A stretch of 28,428 bases of DNA, taken from assembly GCA_016707445.1 (NCBI GenBank), contig JADJHR010000016.1, forward strand, positions 1-28,428, in the 5' to 3' direction. Shown in pieces: positions 1 through 6,488 of this stretch; position 1 is the first letter of the stretch, and each line of letters starts with the position of its first letter. Under the pieces are notes generated by a model. It had not been told where the DNA came from and ran no database searches. It saw only the letters and a list, made by a program, of their open reading frames with translations. Both the position numbers and the translations under genes were made by a program. This DNA is from Rubrivivax sp. (lineage in GTDB: Bacteria; Pseudomonadota; Gammaproteobacteria; Burkholderiales; Burkholderiaceae_C).

Positions 1-88
1 CGGCGATCAGCGCCTGGCAGCCGGCATCGTCGGGCGTGACCGAGGCACGGGCAATCAGCTGTTCGGCCAGGCGCAGTGTCCGGCTCAC
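1..88 (-). CDS. dapE: Succinyl-diaminopimelate desuccinylase, N-terminal fragment (runs off the window)
   Basis: Only the first 29 codons are inside the window. The translation from a GTG start at 88 contains LAEQLIARASVTPDDAGCQ, which matches the conserved N-terminus of DapE (compare the SPDDAGCQ stretch of the Escherichia coli enzyme). DapE is a zinc-dependent cytosolic amidohydrolase that removes succinate from N-succinyl-LL-diaminopimelate, the step after DapD and DapC. The GTG start overlaps the TGA stop of pilU as GTGA, so it is probably translationally coupled to that gene. The catalytic residues lie outside the window. Identification rests on a short segment plus the dapC-dapD context, which agree well. 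Confidence 0.8.
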   Translation of the reverse strand, partial: MSRTLRLAEQLIARASVTPDDAGCQALIA

Positions 89-1269
89 TTCTTGTTCATC
101 CAGGGCGCCACCGGAACACCGTCGTCGGGCCGCACATCGAGCGTGATCTCGGTGAAGCTGGCCTGATCGGGCTCTTCCTTCTTCGGCGTGACGCGCGACA
201 TCGGTGTCAGCTCGTTCTGCAGCCGCCACAGCAGGTTGGTCGGTGAATCGGCATGCGCCATGCCTTCGTCGCGACTGATGGTGTTGTCCTTGATCAGGCG
301 GGCGATGTCCTGCTCGAAGGTCTGCGAGCCTTCGGCCATCGATTTTTCCATCGCCTCTTTCACGCCGGAGAAGTCACCCTTCTCGATCAGTTCGGAAACG
401 AACTTGCTGTTCAGCAGCACCTCGGCCGCGACCACGCGGCCGCCAACGTTGCTGCGCAGCAAGCGCTGCGAGACGATGGCGCGCAGGCCGGCGCCGAGGT
501 CGGCCAGCAACGCCGGGCGCGACTCGGGCGTGTAGAACGACAGGATGCGGCCCAGCGCGTGGTAGCTGTTGTTGCCGTGCAGCGTGGCCAGCACGAGGTG
601 GCCCGACAGCGAGTAGCTGATGGCCGACGTCATGGTCTCGCGGTCGCGGATCTCGCCAATCAGGATCGCGTCGGGCGCCTGGCGCAGCGCGTTGCGCAGC
701 GCCACCTGCAAGGATTGAGTGTCGCGGCCAACCTCACGCTGGTTGACGATCGAGCGCTTGTTGCTGAACAGAAACTCGATCGGGTCTTCGATCGTCAGGA
801 TGTGCCCGGTGAGCTGCTGGTTGCGCCATTCGAGCATCGACGCCAGCGTGGTGCTCTTGCCGGTGCCGGTGGCACCCACCATCAAGATCAGGCCGCGCTT
901 TTCGACCACCAGCTGCGACAGCATGGCCGGCACGCCCAGCGATTCGAGCGCCGGGATCTCCTGCGGGATGCAGCGAAACACCGCGGCGATGCTGCCGCGT
1001 TGCTTGAAGGCCGACAGGCGAAAGCTGCCGACCTTGGCCACGCCGATGCCCACGTTGAGCTCGCCGGTCTCGTCCAGTTCTTCGAGCTGCTGCGGCGTCA
1101 GCAGCTCGGCCAGCAACTGGCGCGTCTGCGTGGGCGTCAGCAGCTGGTCCGACAGCTGCATGATCTGGCCGTGGATCTTGATCAGGATCGGCGTGTTGGC
1201 CGACATGTAGACGTCGGAGGCACTCTTCTCCGCCATCAGCCTGAGCACACGTTCCATGTTGCCGCTCAT
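85..1269 (-). CDS. pilU: PilT/PilU-type type IV pilus retraction ATPase
   Basis: A cytoplasmic hexameric secretion-type ATPase of the PilT/PilU family, which powers pilus retraction and twitching motility. Counting from a GTG at 1272, Walker A is GATGTGKST (residues 133-141), the Asp-box region is IEDPIEF (161-167), Walker B is ILIGEIRD (203-210), and a His-box follows at ATLHGNN. The extended C-terminal tail after the ATPase core (to about 395 residues) fits PilU better than PilT. I chose ATG 1269 because GGGGA lies five bases upstream; GTG 1272 and ATG 1257 (MERVLRLM) are alternatives. It sits 39 bases after dapD and overlaps dapE, so it is co-transcribed with lysine genes that have no obvious link to pili. 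Confidence 0.9.
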   Translation of the reverse strand: MSGNMERVLRLMAEKSASDVYMSANTPILIKIHGQIMQLSDQLLTPTQTRQLLAELLTPQQLEELDETGELNVGIGVAKVGSFRLSAFKQRGSIAAVFRCIPQEIPALESLGVPAMLSQLVVEKRGLILMVGATGTGKSTTLASMLEWRNQQLTGHILTIEDPIEFLFSNKRSIVNQREVGRDTQSLQVALRNALRQAPDAILIGEIRDRETMTSAISYSLSGHLVLATLHGNNSYHALGRILSFYTPESRPALLADLGAGLRAIVSQRLLRSNVGGRVVAAEVLLNSKFVSELIEKGDFSGVKEAMEKSMAEGSQTFEQDIARLIKDNTISRDEGMAHADSPTNLLWRLQNELTPMSRVTPKKEEPDQASFTEITLDVRPDDGVPVAPWMNKK

Positions 1270-1308
1270 CACGATCCCCGGTTGTTTGCGACGAATCGCG
1301 GGCAGTGC

Positions 1309-2133
1309 TCAGGCGCGCAGAAGCTCGTTGATGCTGGTCTTGCTGCGCGTCTGCGCATCGACGCGCTTGACGATCACGGCGCAATACAGGTTGTACTTGC
1401 CACCGGACTTGGGCAGGCTGCCCGCGACCACCACGCTGCCGCTGGGCACGCGGCCGTAGCTGGTCTCGTCGGTGTCGCGGTTGTAGATCGGCGTGCTCTG
1501 GCCGATGAAGACGCCCATGCCCAGCACCGAGTTCTCTTCGACGATCACGCCTTCGACCACTTCGCTGCGCGCGCCGATGAAGCAGTTGTCCTCGATGATG
1601 GTCGGGTTGGCCTGCAAAGGCTCCAGCACGCCACCGATGCCGACGCCGCCCGACAGGTGCACACCCTTGCCGATCTGCGCGCACGAGCCCACGGTGGCCC
1701 AGGTGTCGACCATCGTGCCTTCGTCGACATAGGCGCCGATGTTCACGTAGCTGGGCATCAGCACCACGTTCTTGGCGATGTAGCTGCCACGCCGCGCCAC
1801 TGCCGGCGGCACCACGCGCACGCCGGTGGCGCGCATGGCGTCGTCGCTGATGTGGCTGAACTTGGTGTCGACCTTGTCGAAGTAGCTGAGCTCGCCGCTG
1901 CGCATGACCTTGTTGTCGTTCAGGCGAAAGCTCAGCAGCACGGCCTTCTTGACCCACTGGTTGACGCTCCACTGGCCCACGCCCTGGCGTTCGGCCACGC
2001 GCAGGCGGCCGGCGTTCAGGTCGGCGATGACGTGCTCGACCGCCTCGACGATCTTGGGGTCGGCGCTGGTCGGCGAGAGGGCGGCCCGGCCTTCCCAGGC
2101 GAGGTCGATCAGGTTCTGCAGGTCGGTGCTCAT
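1309..2133 (-). CDS. dapD: 2,3,4,5-tetrahydropyridine-2,6-dicarboxylate N-succinyltransferase
   Basis: DapD transfers succinyl from succinyl-CoA to tetrahydrodipicolinate, the committed step of the succinylase route to meso-diaminopimelate and lysine. The protein is 274 residues, the usual family length. The central part shows the hexapeptide-repeat pattern of a left-handed beta-helix (for example the region around VNIGAYVDEGTMVDTWATVG and the following GVHLSGGVGIGGV stretch), and the N-terminus MSTDLQNLIDLAWEGRA is typical. The ATG at 2133 shares its A with the TGA stop of dapC (TGATG), indicating coupled translation. A longer in-frame start at 2181 lies inside dapC and was rejected. Confidence 0.95.
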   Translation of the reverse strand: MSTDLQNLIDLAWEGRAALSPTSADPKIVEAVEHVIADLNAGRLRVAERQGVGQWSVNQWVKKAVLLSFRLNDNKVMRSGELSYFDKVDTKFSHISDDAMRATGVRVVPPAVARRGSYIAKNVVLMPSYVNIGAYVDEGTMVDTWATVGSCAQIGKGVHLSGGVGIGGVLEPLQANPTIIEDNCFIGARSEVVEGVIVEENSVLGMGVFIGQSTPIYNRDTDETSYGRVPSGSVVVAGSLPKSGGKYNLYCAVIVKRVDAQTRSKTSINELLRA

Positions 2134-3320
2134 CAAAGGCTTTCTACGTAGGAGACGATGCGGTCGGCGGCTTCCAGGCATTCATCGGCGCTGGCGACCA
2201 GCGCCATGCGGACGCGGCCGATGCCCGGGTTGTGGCCCTGCGCGCTGCGTGCCAGCAGGCTGCCGGGCAGGACGGTCACATTGTATTGAGCGAGCAGCCC
2301 CTGGGCCCAGGCCACGTCGTCGCCGCCCACGGCGGCCCACAGGTAGAAGCCGGCATCGGGCAGATGCACGTCGAGCACCCGGGCCAGCCGCGGCGTCACC
2401 TGCGCGAACTTGGCGCGGTAGAGCTCGCGGTTGGCCAGCACATGCGCTTCGTCGTTCCAGGCCGCAACGCTGGCGGCCTGCACCGTGCCGCTCATCGCGC
2501 TGCCGTGGTAGGTGCGGTAGAGCAGGAAGGGCTTGATCAGCGCCGCATCGCCGGCGACGAAACCCGAACGCAGGCCCGGCACGTTGCTGCGCTTGGACAG
2601 GCTGGTGAACGACACCAGGCGGCGGAAGTCGAGTCGCCCGAGCCTGGCCGCCGCTTCCAGACCGCCCAGCGGGGCGTCGTCGCGAAAGTAGATCTCCGAG
2701 TAACACTCGTCACTGGCGATCACGAAACCGTGGCGGTCGCTCAGCGCGAACAGTTGCTGCCATTCCGACAGGGGCATCACCGCCCCGGTGGGATTGCCCG
2801 GAGAACAGACGTAGAGCAGTTGCGTGCGCGACCAGGTGGCCTCGTCGATCGACGACCAGTCGGCCGCAAAATTGCGCGCGGGGTCGCTGTTGGCAAAGGC
2901 CGTCTGTGCACCTGCCAGCAGCGCTGCACCCTCGTAGATCTGATAGAACGGATTCGGGCAGACCACGGTGGCACCCGGTTGCGTCGGGTCGAGCACGGTC
3001 TGCGCAAAGGCGAACAAGGCCTCGCGCGACCCATTCACCGGCAGCACCTGGGTCAGCGCATCCACCCTCACGCCGTAGCGACGCTGCAGCCATGCCGCGC
3101 AGGCCTGGCGCAGGGCCGGCTCGCCGGCGGTGGCTGGGTAGCCTGACAGCCCCTGCAGGTTGTTGCACAGCGCCTGTTCGATCAATGCTGGCGTGGCGTG
3201 CTTGGGTTCGCCGATGCCCAGGTTGATGGCGCGCAGCTGCTCGGGCGTCCGGATGTCCTGCGTCAGCGCGCGCCAGCGTTCAAAAGGGTAGGGGTGCAGG
3301 CGGCTAAGCAGCGGGTTCAT
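2133..3320 (-). CDS. dapC: Succinyldiaminopimelate aminotransferase (class I/II aminotransferase)
   Basis: A PLP-dependent fold-type I aminotransferase of 395 residues. It is called DapC because it is followed directly by dapD and dapE: it converts N-succinyl-2-amino-6-ketopimelate to N-succinyl-diaminopimelate with glutamate as amino donor. Visible motifs are SPGNPTG (173-179, with the cofactor-contacting Asn176), ASDECYSEIYF (around Asp204) and SLSKRSN with the Schiff-base lysine at Lys243, followed by GLRSGF. The start MNPLLSRLHPYPFERW at 3320 is typical of the family. Immediately upstream is the 3' end of a group II intron, so no Shine-Dalgarno sequence is visible before this ATG; the upstream in-frame start at 3368 lies in intron sequence and is not credible. 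ArgD-like activity cannot be excluded from sequence. Confidence 0.93.
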   Translation of the reverse strand: MNPLLSRLHPYPFERWRALTQDIRTPEQLRAINLGIGEPKHATPALIEQALCNNLQGLSGYPATAGEPALRQACAAWLQRRYGVRVDALTQVLPVNGSREALFAFAQTVLDPTQPGATVVCPNPFYQIYEGAALLAGAQTAFANSDPARNFAADWSSIDEATWSRTQLLYVCSPGNPTGAVMPLSEWQQLFALSDRHGFVIASDECYSEIYFRDDAPLGGLEAAARLGRLDFRRLVSFTSLSKRSNVPGLRSGFVAGDAALIKPFLLYRTYHGSAMSGTVQAASVAAWNDEAHVLANRELYRAKFAQVTPRLARVLDVHLPDAGFYLWAAVGGDDVAWAQGLLAQYNVTVLPGSLLARSAQGHNPGIGRVRMALVASADECLEAADRIVSYVESL

Positions 3321-3358
3321 TGGTAGACGTTGGTTCCTAAGCGGCCCGAAGGCCGGGT

Positions 3359-4787
3359 TCAGAGCCAACGCCCCCGTTCAAACCGTGCATGCGGATTTCC
3401 CGCACACGGCTTACCAGTGGTCTGTCGGCTCGCAGCATTACGCAGTCCTCCCTTTGCCGGAGGTTTGCCCGGGGTAGCGGATCGTTCCGCGCAGGCGATG
3501 CAATCCAAGGCTTTCAAAGTACTCTCGATCCCAGTGCTGGGCTGGCCCGGCCGCAGGCTGCGTCCCGCTCGCTTGACGCGCAGGCTGCGCAGCCGCTTCT
3601 CGACGTAGGCATCCACGTCGATGAAGTGATTGGCCGCGTTGCCCGTTTGGAGGTACTGCCCCCAGCCACGCAGCACCGGGTTGAGCTGGGCAATCACGCT
3701 TCGCACATCCTGATGGCAGCGCCAGCGGGGTCAGCTCCCGCACACGCTCTCACTCGGTTCATCGCCTTGCGACCCGGCCAGTTCTGCAGGTAGTAGCGCC
3801 TGAGGCCTTTTTGCTGCCACAGCCGCCCGCTCATGCGCTTGTGCAGATGACAGCCCAGGAAGTCAAAGCCCTCCCGGCCTTGCGTCAACACTACGCGCCG
3901 CGTCTTCTGCCATGCAGCTTCAGCCCCAGCCGGCCCAGCACATGTTCGATGCGGCGCTGGCTTTCTTCGCGGGCCTGTGCGCTGCGGCACATCACCACGA
4001 AGTCGTCCGCATACCGCACCAGTTCGCCCAGATGCGCGCCATGCTTGGCCCACACCGGTCCAGCACATGCAGGTAGATGTTCGACAGCAACGGCGATATC
4101 ACGCCACCTGCGGCGTTCCCGCCACCGGGTGGCTCACCCCCGTCTTCTCACCCCAGCCTGCAGCCACTGTCGCACCAACCTGAGCATCTTCCGGTCGCTG
4201 ACCCGCTGGCCCACCAGGGTGAGCAGCTTGCCGTGCTCGATGCTGCCGAAGTAGTTCTCGATGTCGGCGTCCAGCACGTGATCCGCGCCTTGGTTGCCCA
4301 GTTGCCTGAGCCGCTGCAACGCCATCTGGCGCTGCGCTTAGGCCGGAACCCGTACGAACACGGCCCGAGGTCCGCCTCGCAAATAGGCTCCAGCACCAGC
4401 TTGGCCGCCATCTGGCACCACCATCCCGCACCGTCGGGATGCCCAGGGGTCGCTTCGCCCCATCTGCCTTTGGAATGTAGGCGCGCCGCACGACCTGCGA
4501 CCGTACTCGCCCGCACGCAGCACTTCGCCCAGCTCTTGCAGGAAGCGCCGGACTCCGTACTGCTCGACTGCGCCGATCGTCATCCGATCCACGCCCGCTG
4601 CGCCCTTGTTGCGGCGCACTCGCTTCAGCCTCGTGCAGGACGTCACCCCTGACATCTGGCCGTACAACGCATGGAAGCGCCTTCCCGGTGCACGCTTGGC
4701 TGCGGCCCAGAGCTGCCTTTGCAGTTGTCGCACTTTGTCGCTCGGTTCATCACCGACGGGGTCGTTAGGCACGGTCTGGCCGGCCAT
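3359..4787 (-). pseudogene. Group II intron reverse transcriptase/maturase, multiply frameshifted
   Basis: The protein is split over all three minus-strand frames. In order from the likely ATG at 4787, the pieces are DKVRQLQRQLWAAAKR (N-terminus) with NKGAAGVDRMT (near 4600), then RRAYIPKADGAKRPLGIP (near 4470), AAKLVLEPICEADLG with CSYGFRPKRSA (near 4370), LDADIENYFGSIEHGKLL (near 4260), VSHPVAGTPQ (near 4120), VRYADDFVVMCRSAQAREES (near 4000, catalytic YADD intact), GFDFLGCHLHKRMSGRLWQQ (near 3850) and GWGQYLQTGNAANHF (maturase/X region, near 3640). At least seven, probably nine, frame changes are needed. Those I could reconstruct look mostly like loss of one base, often in short G or C runs. 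Amino-acid conservation between the breaks is high, so decay is recent or the indels are sequence errors. As written it cannot give a full-length protein. Confidence 0.85.
3380..3412 (-). other. Group II intron domain V (catalytic hairpin), with domain VI following to about 3323
   Basis: The minus strand shows an AGCCGTGTGCGG arm, a GAAA loop region and a CCGCATGCACGGTT arm, the signature of domain V with its AGC triad. The hairpin is about 33 nt instead of the usual 34, as if one G next to the tetraloop were lost. Domain VI follows: GGGGGCGTTGG pairs with CCAACGTCTACC, leaving an unpaired A that could be the branch point close to the 3' splice site. Translated C-terminal residues of the maturase frame run through domain V, which is common in annotated elements of this kind. 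Confidence 0.75.
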
Positions 4788-5363
4788 TCCCTCGCGCTTA
4801 CCCGCTCCATCAGCATGACCACCGCAGGGACCCTTCCCTCCAGCCGCGTTATGCCGCACGGCCTTCGTCGGCACGGCTGGCGCCGCCCCGTCCGGTACTA
4901 CGATCCCTCGGACTCCCGCTGCGCGACTCGACTTCGCCTGGCTTACCGAGCTCGCATGCCCTGACAAGGGCCGCGCAGACGGGCCTCTCACGTTCCGCTC
5001 CAGTCCTTGCACGCGTGCTGCGCCCCACCCCGCCGCAGCCACCAACGCGCTTCGGTTCTTGCGCCATCGGTGTTGCCTTCGCCGTGAAATGAGCGGCTCG
5101 GCCCTCGGATTGTTCCTCTGTCGAGGCTGCAAGCTTCACTTGAGGTTGCGGCCCGCGTGCTTGCTCCCCGCTGCACGGCTTGCGCCGCTTCCACGGGCTC
5201 TTGACCCCGCTCGGGCACGGAGGTCTCCCTCCACTACCTGGGGCCTGCTACCCGGCGCTCCGACGCCTACCGGGACGGGACTCTCACCCGTTGGACATGC
5301 GCAGCATGCAGCAGCACTTCCTCCCCCTTGCGGGTTCAGTCGAGCCTTTGCTTCGTGACGCAC

Positions 5364-5443
5364 CATCACACGATTATCGCCAGCGGGTCGCCGCGGGCGA
5401 GGGCCGCCGATTCATCGGCAAGCTGCCTCGGCAAACGAAACAC
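5364..5443 (-). promoter_or_regulatory. Spacer between SET gene and intron; possible hairpin and -10-like box
   Basis: This 80-bp stretch separates the SET gene stop from the intron 5' end and is the original upstream region of dapC. It holds a small hairpin, GCCGA-TTCA-TCGGC at 5406-5419, without a T-run, and on the minus strand GATAAT at 5378-5373, a possible -10 box with no convincing -35 element. The sequence directly before the intron is TCGTGTGATG. No gene was seen. Confidence 0.3.
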
Positions 5444-5896
5444 CTACAAATTGCCCCGGCAACCGGGTGCGCCGCAGCGACAGCGAAGCTGCCCCTCATG
5501 GTGCGACTCGCCATAGTCGACCGTGATCTCCTCGCCGGGCGCGATGTCACGCAGTGCGTAGAACTCGACCCGACCCTGGCGTATGCACAGTCGGGCGTTG
5601 GCTTTGCAACTGTGGTTGGTGAAGCGCATCGGGTCGCTGCTCTTCGAGAAATCGATCGCCCTCTTCGCTGACAGCTCGACGATCATGATGCGCTCGACTC
5701 GGGTCGCCCGGATGCGCGCCTCGGCGACGCTGATCGACTCGCCACGGATCTCGCCGATCTTGCGCCGCCGGGTGATCGCCTCGGCAGCAAACACACCGTG
5801 GCCGTCGATGCGGCTGGCAGCCACATCCACCGCAAACTTCTGATAGGGCGGCCGCGTGACCGTGGGTGCTGCGGTGGTGTTCACACGAGCGTTCAA
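5444..5896 (-). CDS. Small SET-domain protein (putative protein lysine methyltransferase)
   Basis: A compact SET-domain protein of 150 residues. Visible motifs are RIDGHGVFAAEAI (N-terminal SET region), RFTNHSC (residues 91-97, the S-adenosylmethionine-binding and knot-forming motif), EITVDYG (123-129, with the catalytic-type Tyr) and a post-SET cysteine cluster CRCGAPGC (Cys139, Cys141, Cys146) that normally binds zinc together with the NHSC cysteine. The family transfers methyl groups from S-adenosylmethionine to protein lysines; the bacterial substrate here is unknown. I chose TTG at 5896, which overlaps the queF stop as TTGA and has GGCGGG upstream; GTG 5884 is an alternative (146 residues). 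It is coupled to queF and precedes the intron and dapC on the same strand. Longer in-frame extensions upstream only overlap queF. Confidence 0.8.
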   Translation of the reverse strand: MNARVNTTAAPTVTRPPYQKFAVDVAASRIDGHGVFAAEAITRRRKIGEIRGESISVAEARIRATRVERIMIVELSAKRAIDFSKSSDPMRFTNHSCKANARLCIRQGRVEFYALRDIAPGEEITVDYGESHHEGQLRCRCGAPGCRGNL

Positions 5897-6333
5897 GCGA
5901 TGCCCGCCAGGTCCACCGGCGGCTGGGGCTTCCAGCCCTTCTTGCGGTGCTCGACGGTCACGTAGGTGCGGATGCCCCCGCGCACGTACCAGTCGGCGTG
6001 GATGCGGATGAAGCGCGGCCGGATGGTGGCCACGATGTCGTCGACGATGGTGTTGGTCACCTTCTCGTGGAAGGCGCCTTCGTTGCGGTAGCTCCAGAAG
6101 TACTGCTTCAGGCTCTTGGTCTCGACGCAGAACTCGTCGGCCACGATCTCGATCCTGAAATGCGCAAAATCGGGCTGGCCGGTCAGCGGGCACAGGCAGG
6201 TGAATTCGGGCACGTCGAAGCGGATCACGTAGTCGCGTGCCGGCTGCGGGTTCGGGAAAGCCTGCAATTCCTTCGACGGCGCTGAAGGCGGCACCACCGG
6301 TGCAGGGCGTTGGCGAGGGGACTTGGCGGCCAT
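5893..6333 (-). CDS. queF: NADPH-dependent 7-cyano-7-deazaguanine reductase (preQ0 reductase)
   Basis: QueF reduces preQ0 to preQ1 with two NADPH in the queuosine tRNA-modification pathway; it is a cytosolic tunnel-fold enzyme. The 146-residue length is that of the short, single-module QueF type. The catalytic region reads FTCLCPLTGQPDFA, with nucleophilic Cys48 and the acidic Asp55, and the family signature appears as ETKSLKQY (71-78; usually ESKSLK). The C-terminus has the expected HADWYVRGGI region. The first 30 residues are Pro/Ala-rich and variable. It is divergent from smc, and its TGA overlaps the start of the SET-domain gene. Confidence 0.95.
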   Translation of the reverse strand: MAAKSPRQRPAPVVPPSAPSKELQAFPNPQPARDYVIRFDVPEFTCLCPLTGQPDFAHFRIEIVADEFCVETKSLKQYFWSYRNEGAFHEKVTNTIVDDIVATIRPRFIRIHADWYVRGGIRTYVTVEHRKKGWKPQPPVDLAGIA

Positions 6334-6488
6334 GGCACGCAGCGCCCCGAGGGCGCGAAACGAAAGGGCTGGATGCTATCATCCGCGCCCCGCCGCGCTT
6401 CGCAGAAGAGCGAGTTTTTTGTAGTTAAATCAAGCACTTGCAGATCACGCGGCAGTTTCGTCGAGCGCCCTGACTGCCGACTTTGCGC
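6334..6488. promoter_or_regulatory. Divergent promoter region between queF and smc
   Basis: This 155-bp gap must hold the promoters for the leftward queF transcript and the rightward smc transcript. It includes an AT-rich patch at about 6413-6432 (GTTTTTTGTAGTTAAATC) in otherwise GC-rich sequence. A minus-strand TAGCAT (6378-6373) about 40 bases before queF is a plausible -10 box, and it lies in a short dyad GGATG-CTAT-CATCC (6371-6384). No matching -35 box was found for either direction, so exact promoters are unproven. Confidence 0.35.

Larger units (their letters stand above)
3323..5363 (-). mobile_element. Degenerate group II intron inserted directly upstream of dapC
   Basis: On the minus strand the element begins with the group II 5' consensus GTGCG at 5363, in GTGCGTCACGAAGC. 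It contains the common domain I block GGGTGAGAGTCCC, carries a reverse transcriptase/maturase reading frame (pseudogene), and ends in recognisable domains V and VI. The length of about 2.04 kb fits an open-reading-frame-containing bacterial group II intron. The 5' end is well placed. The 3' end lies between 3319 and 3323, because both CTAC (ends 3323) and CCAAT (ends 3319) satisfy the AY rule, and the dapC ATG starts at 3320. The intron has the same orientation as dapC, so in principle it could be spliced from a transcript coming from the queF/SET side. I did not assign a structural subclass. Confidence 0.85.

Noticed and set aside
253..2151. 632-codon open frame on the plus strand opposite pilU and dapD
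   Set aside because: The protein is low-complexity (His/Arg/Ala/Asp-rich), has no recognisable domain, and lies antisense to two clearly conserved genes; it is a GC-bias shadow.
5406..5419. Idea that the intron inserted behind a terminator hairpin, as group IIC introns do
   Set aside because: The only hairpin upstream of the intron is about 43 bases from the 5' end, has a 5-bp stem and no T-run, so it does not support terminator targeting.
5059..5671. Several plus-strand frames of 60-160 codons across the intron 5' part and the SET gene
   Set aside because: They read antisense through structured intron RNA or the SET gene and show no conserved motifs.
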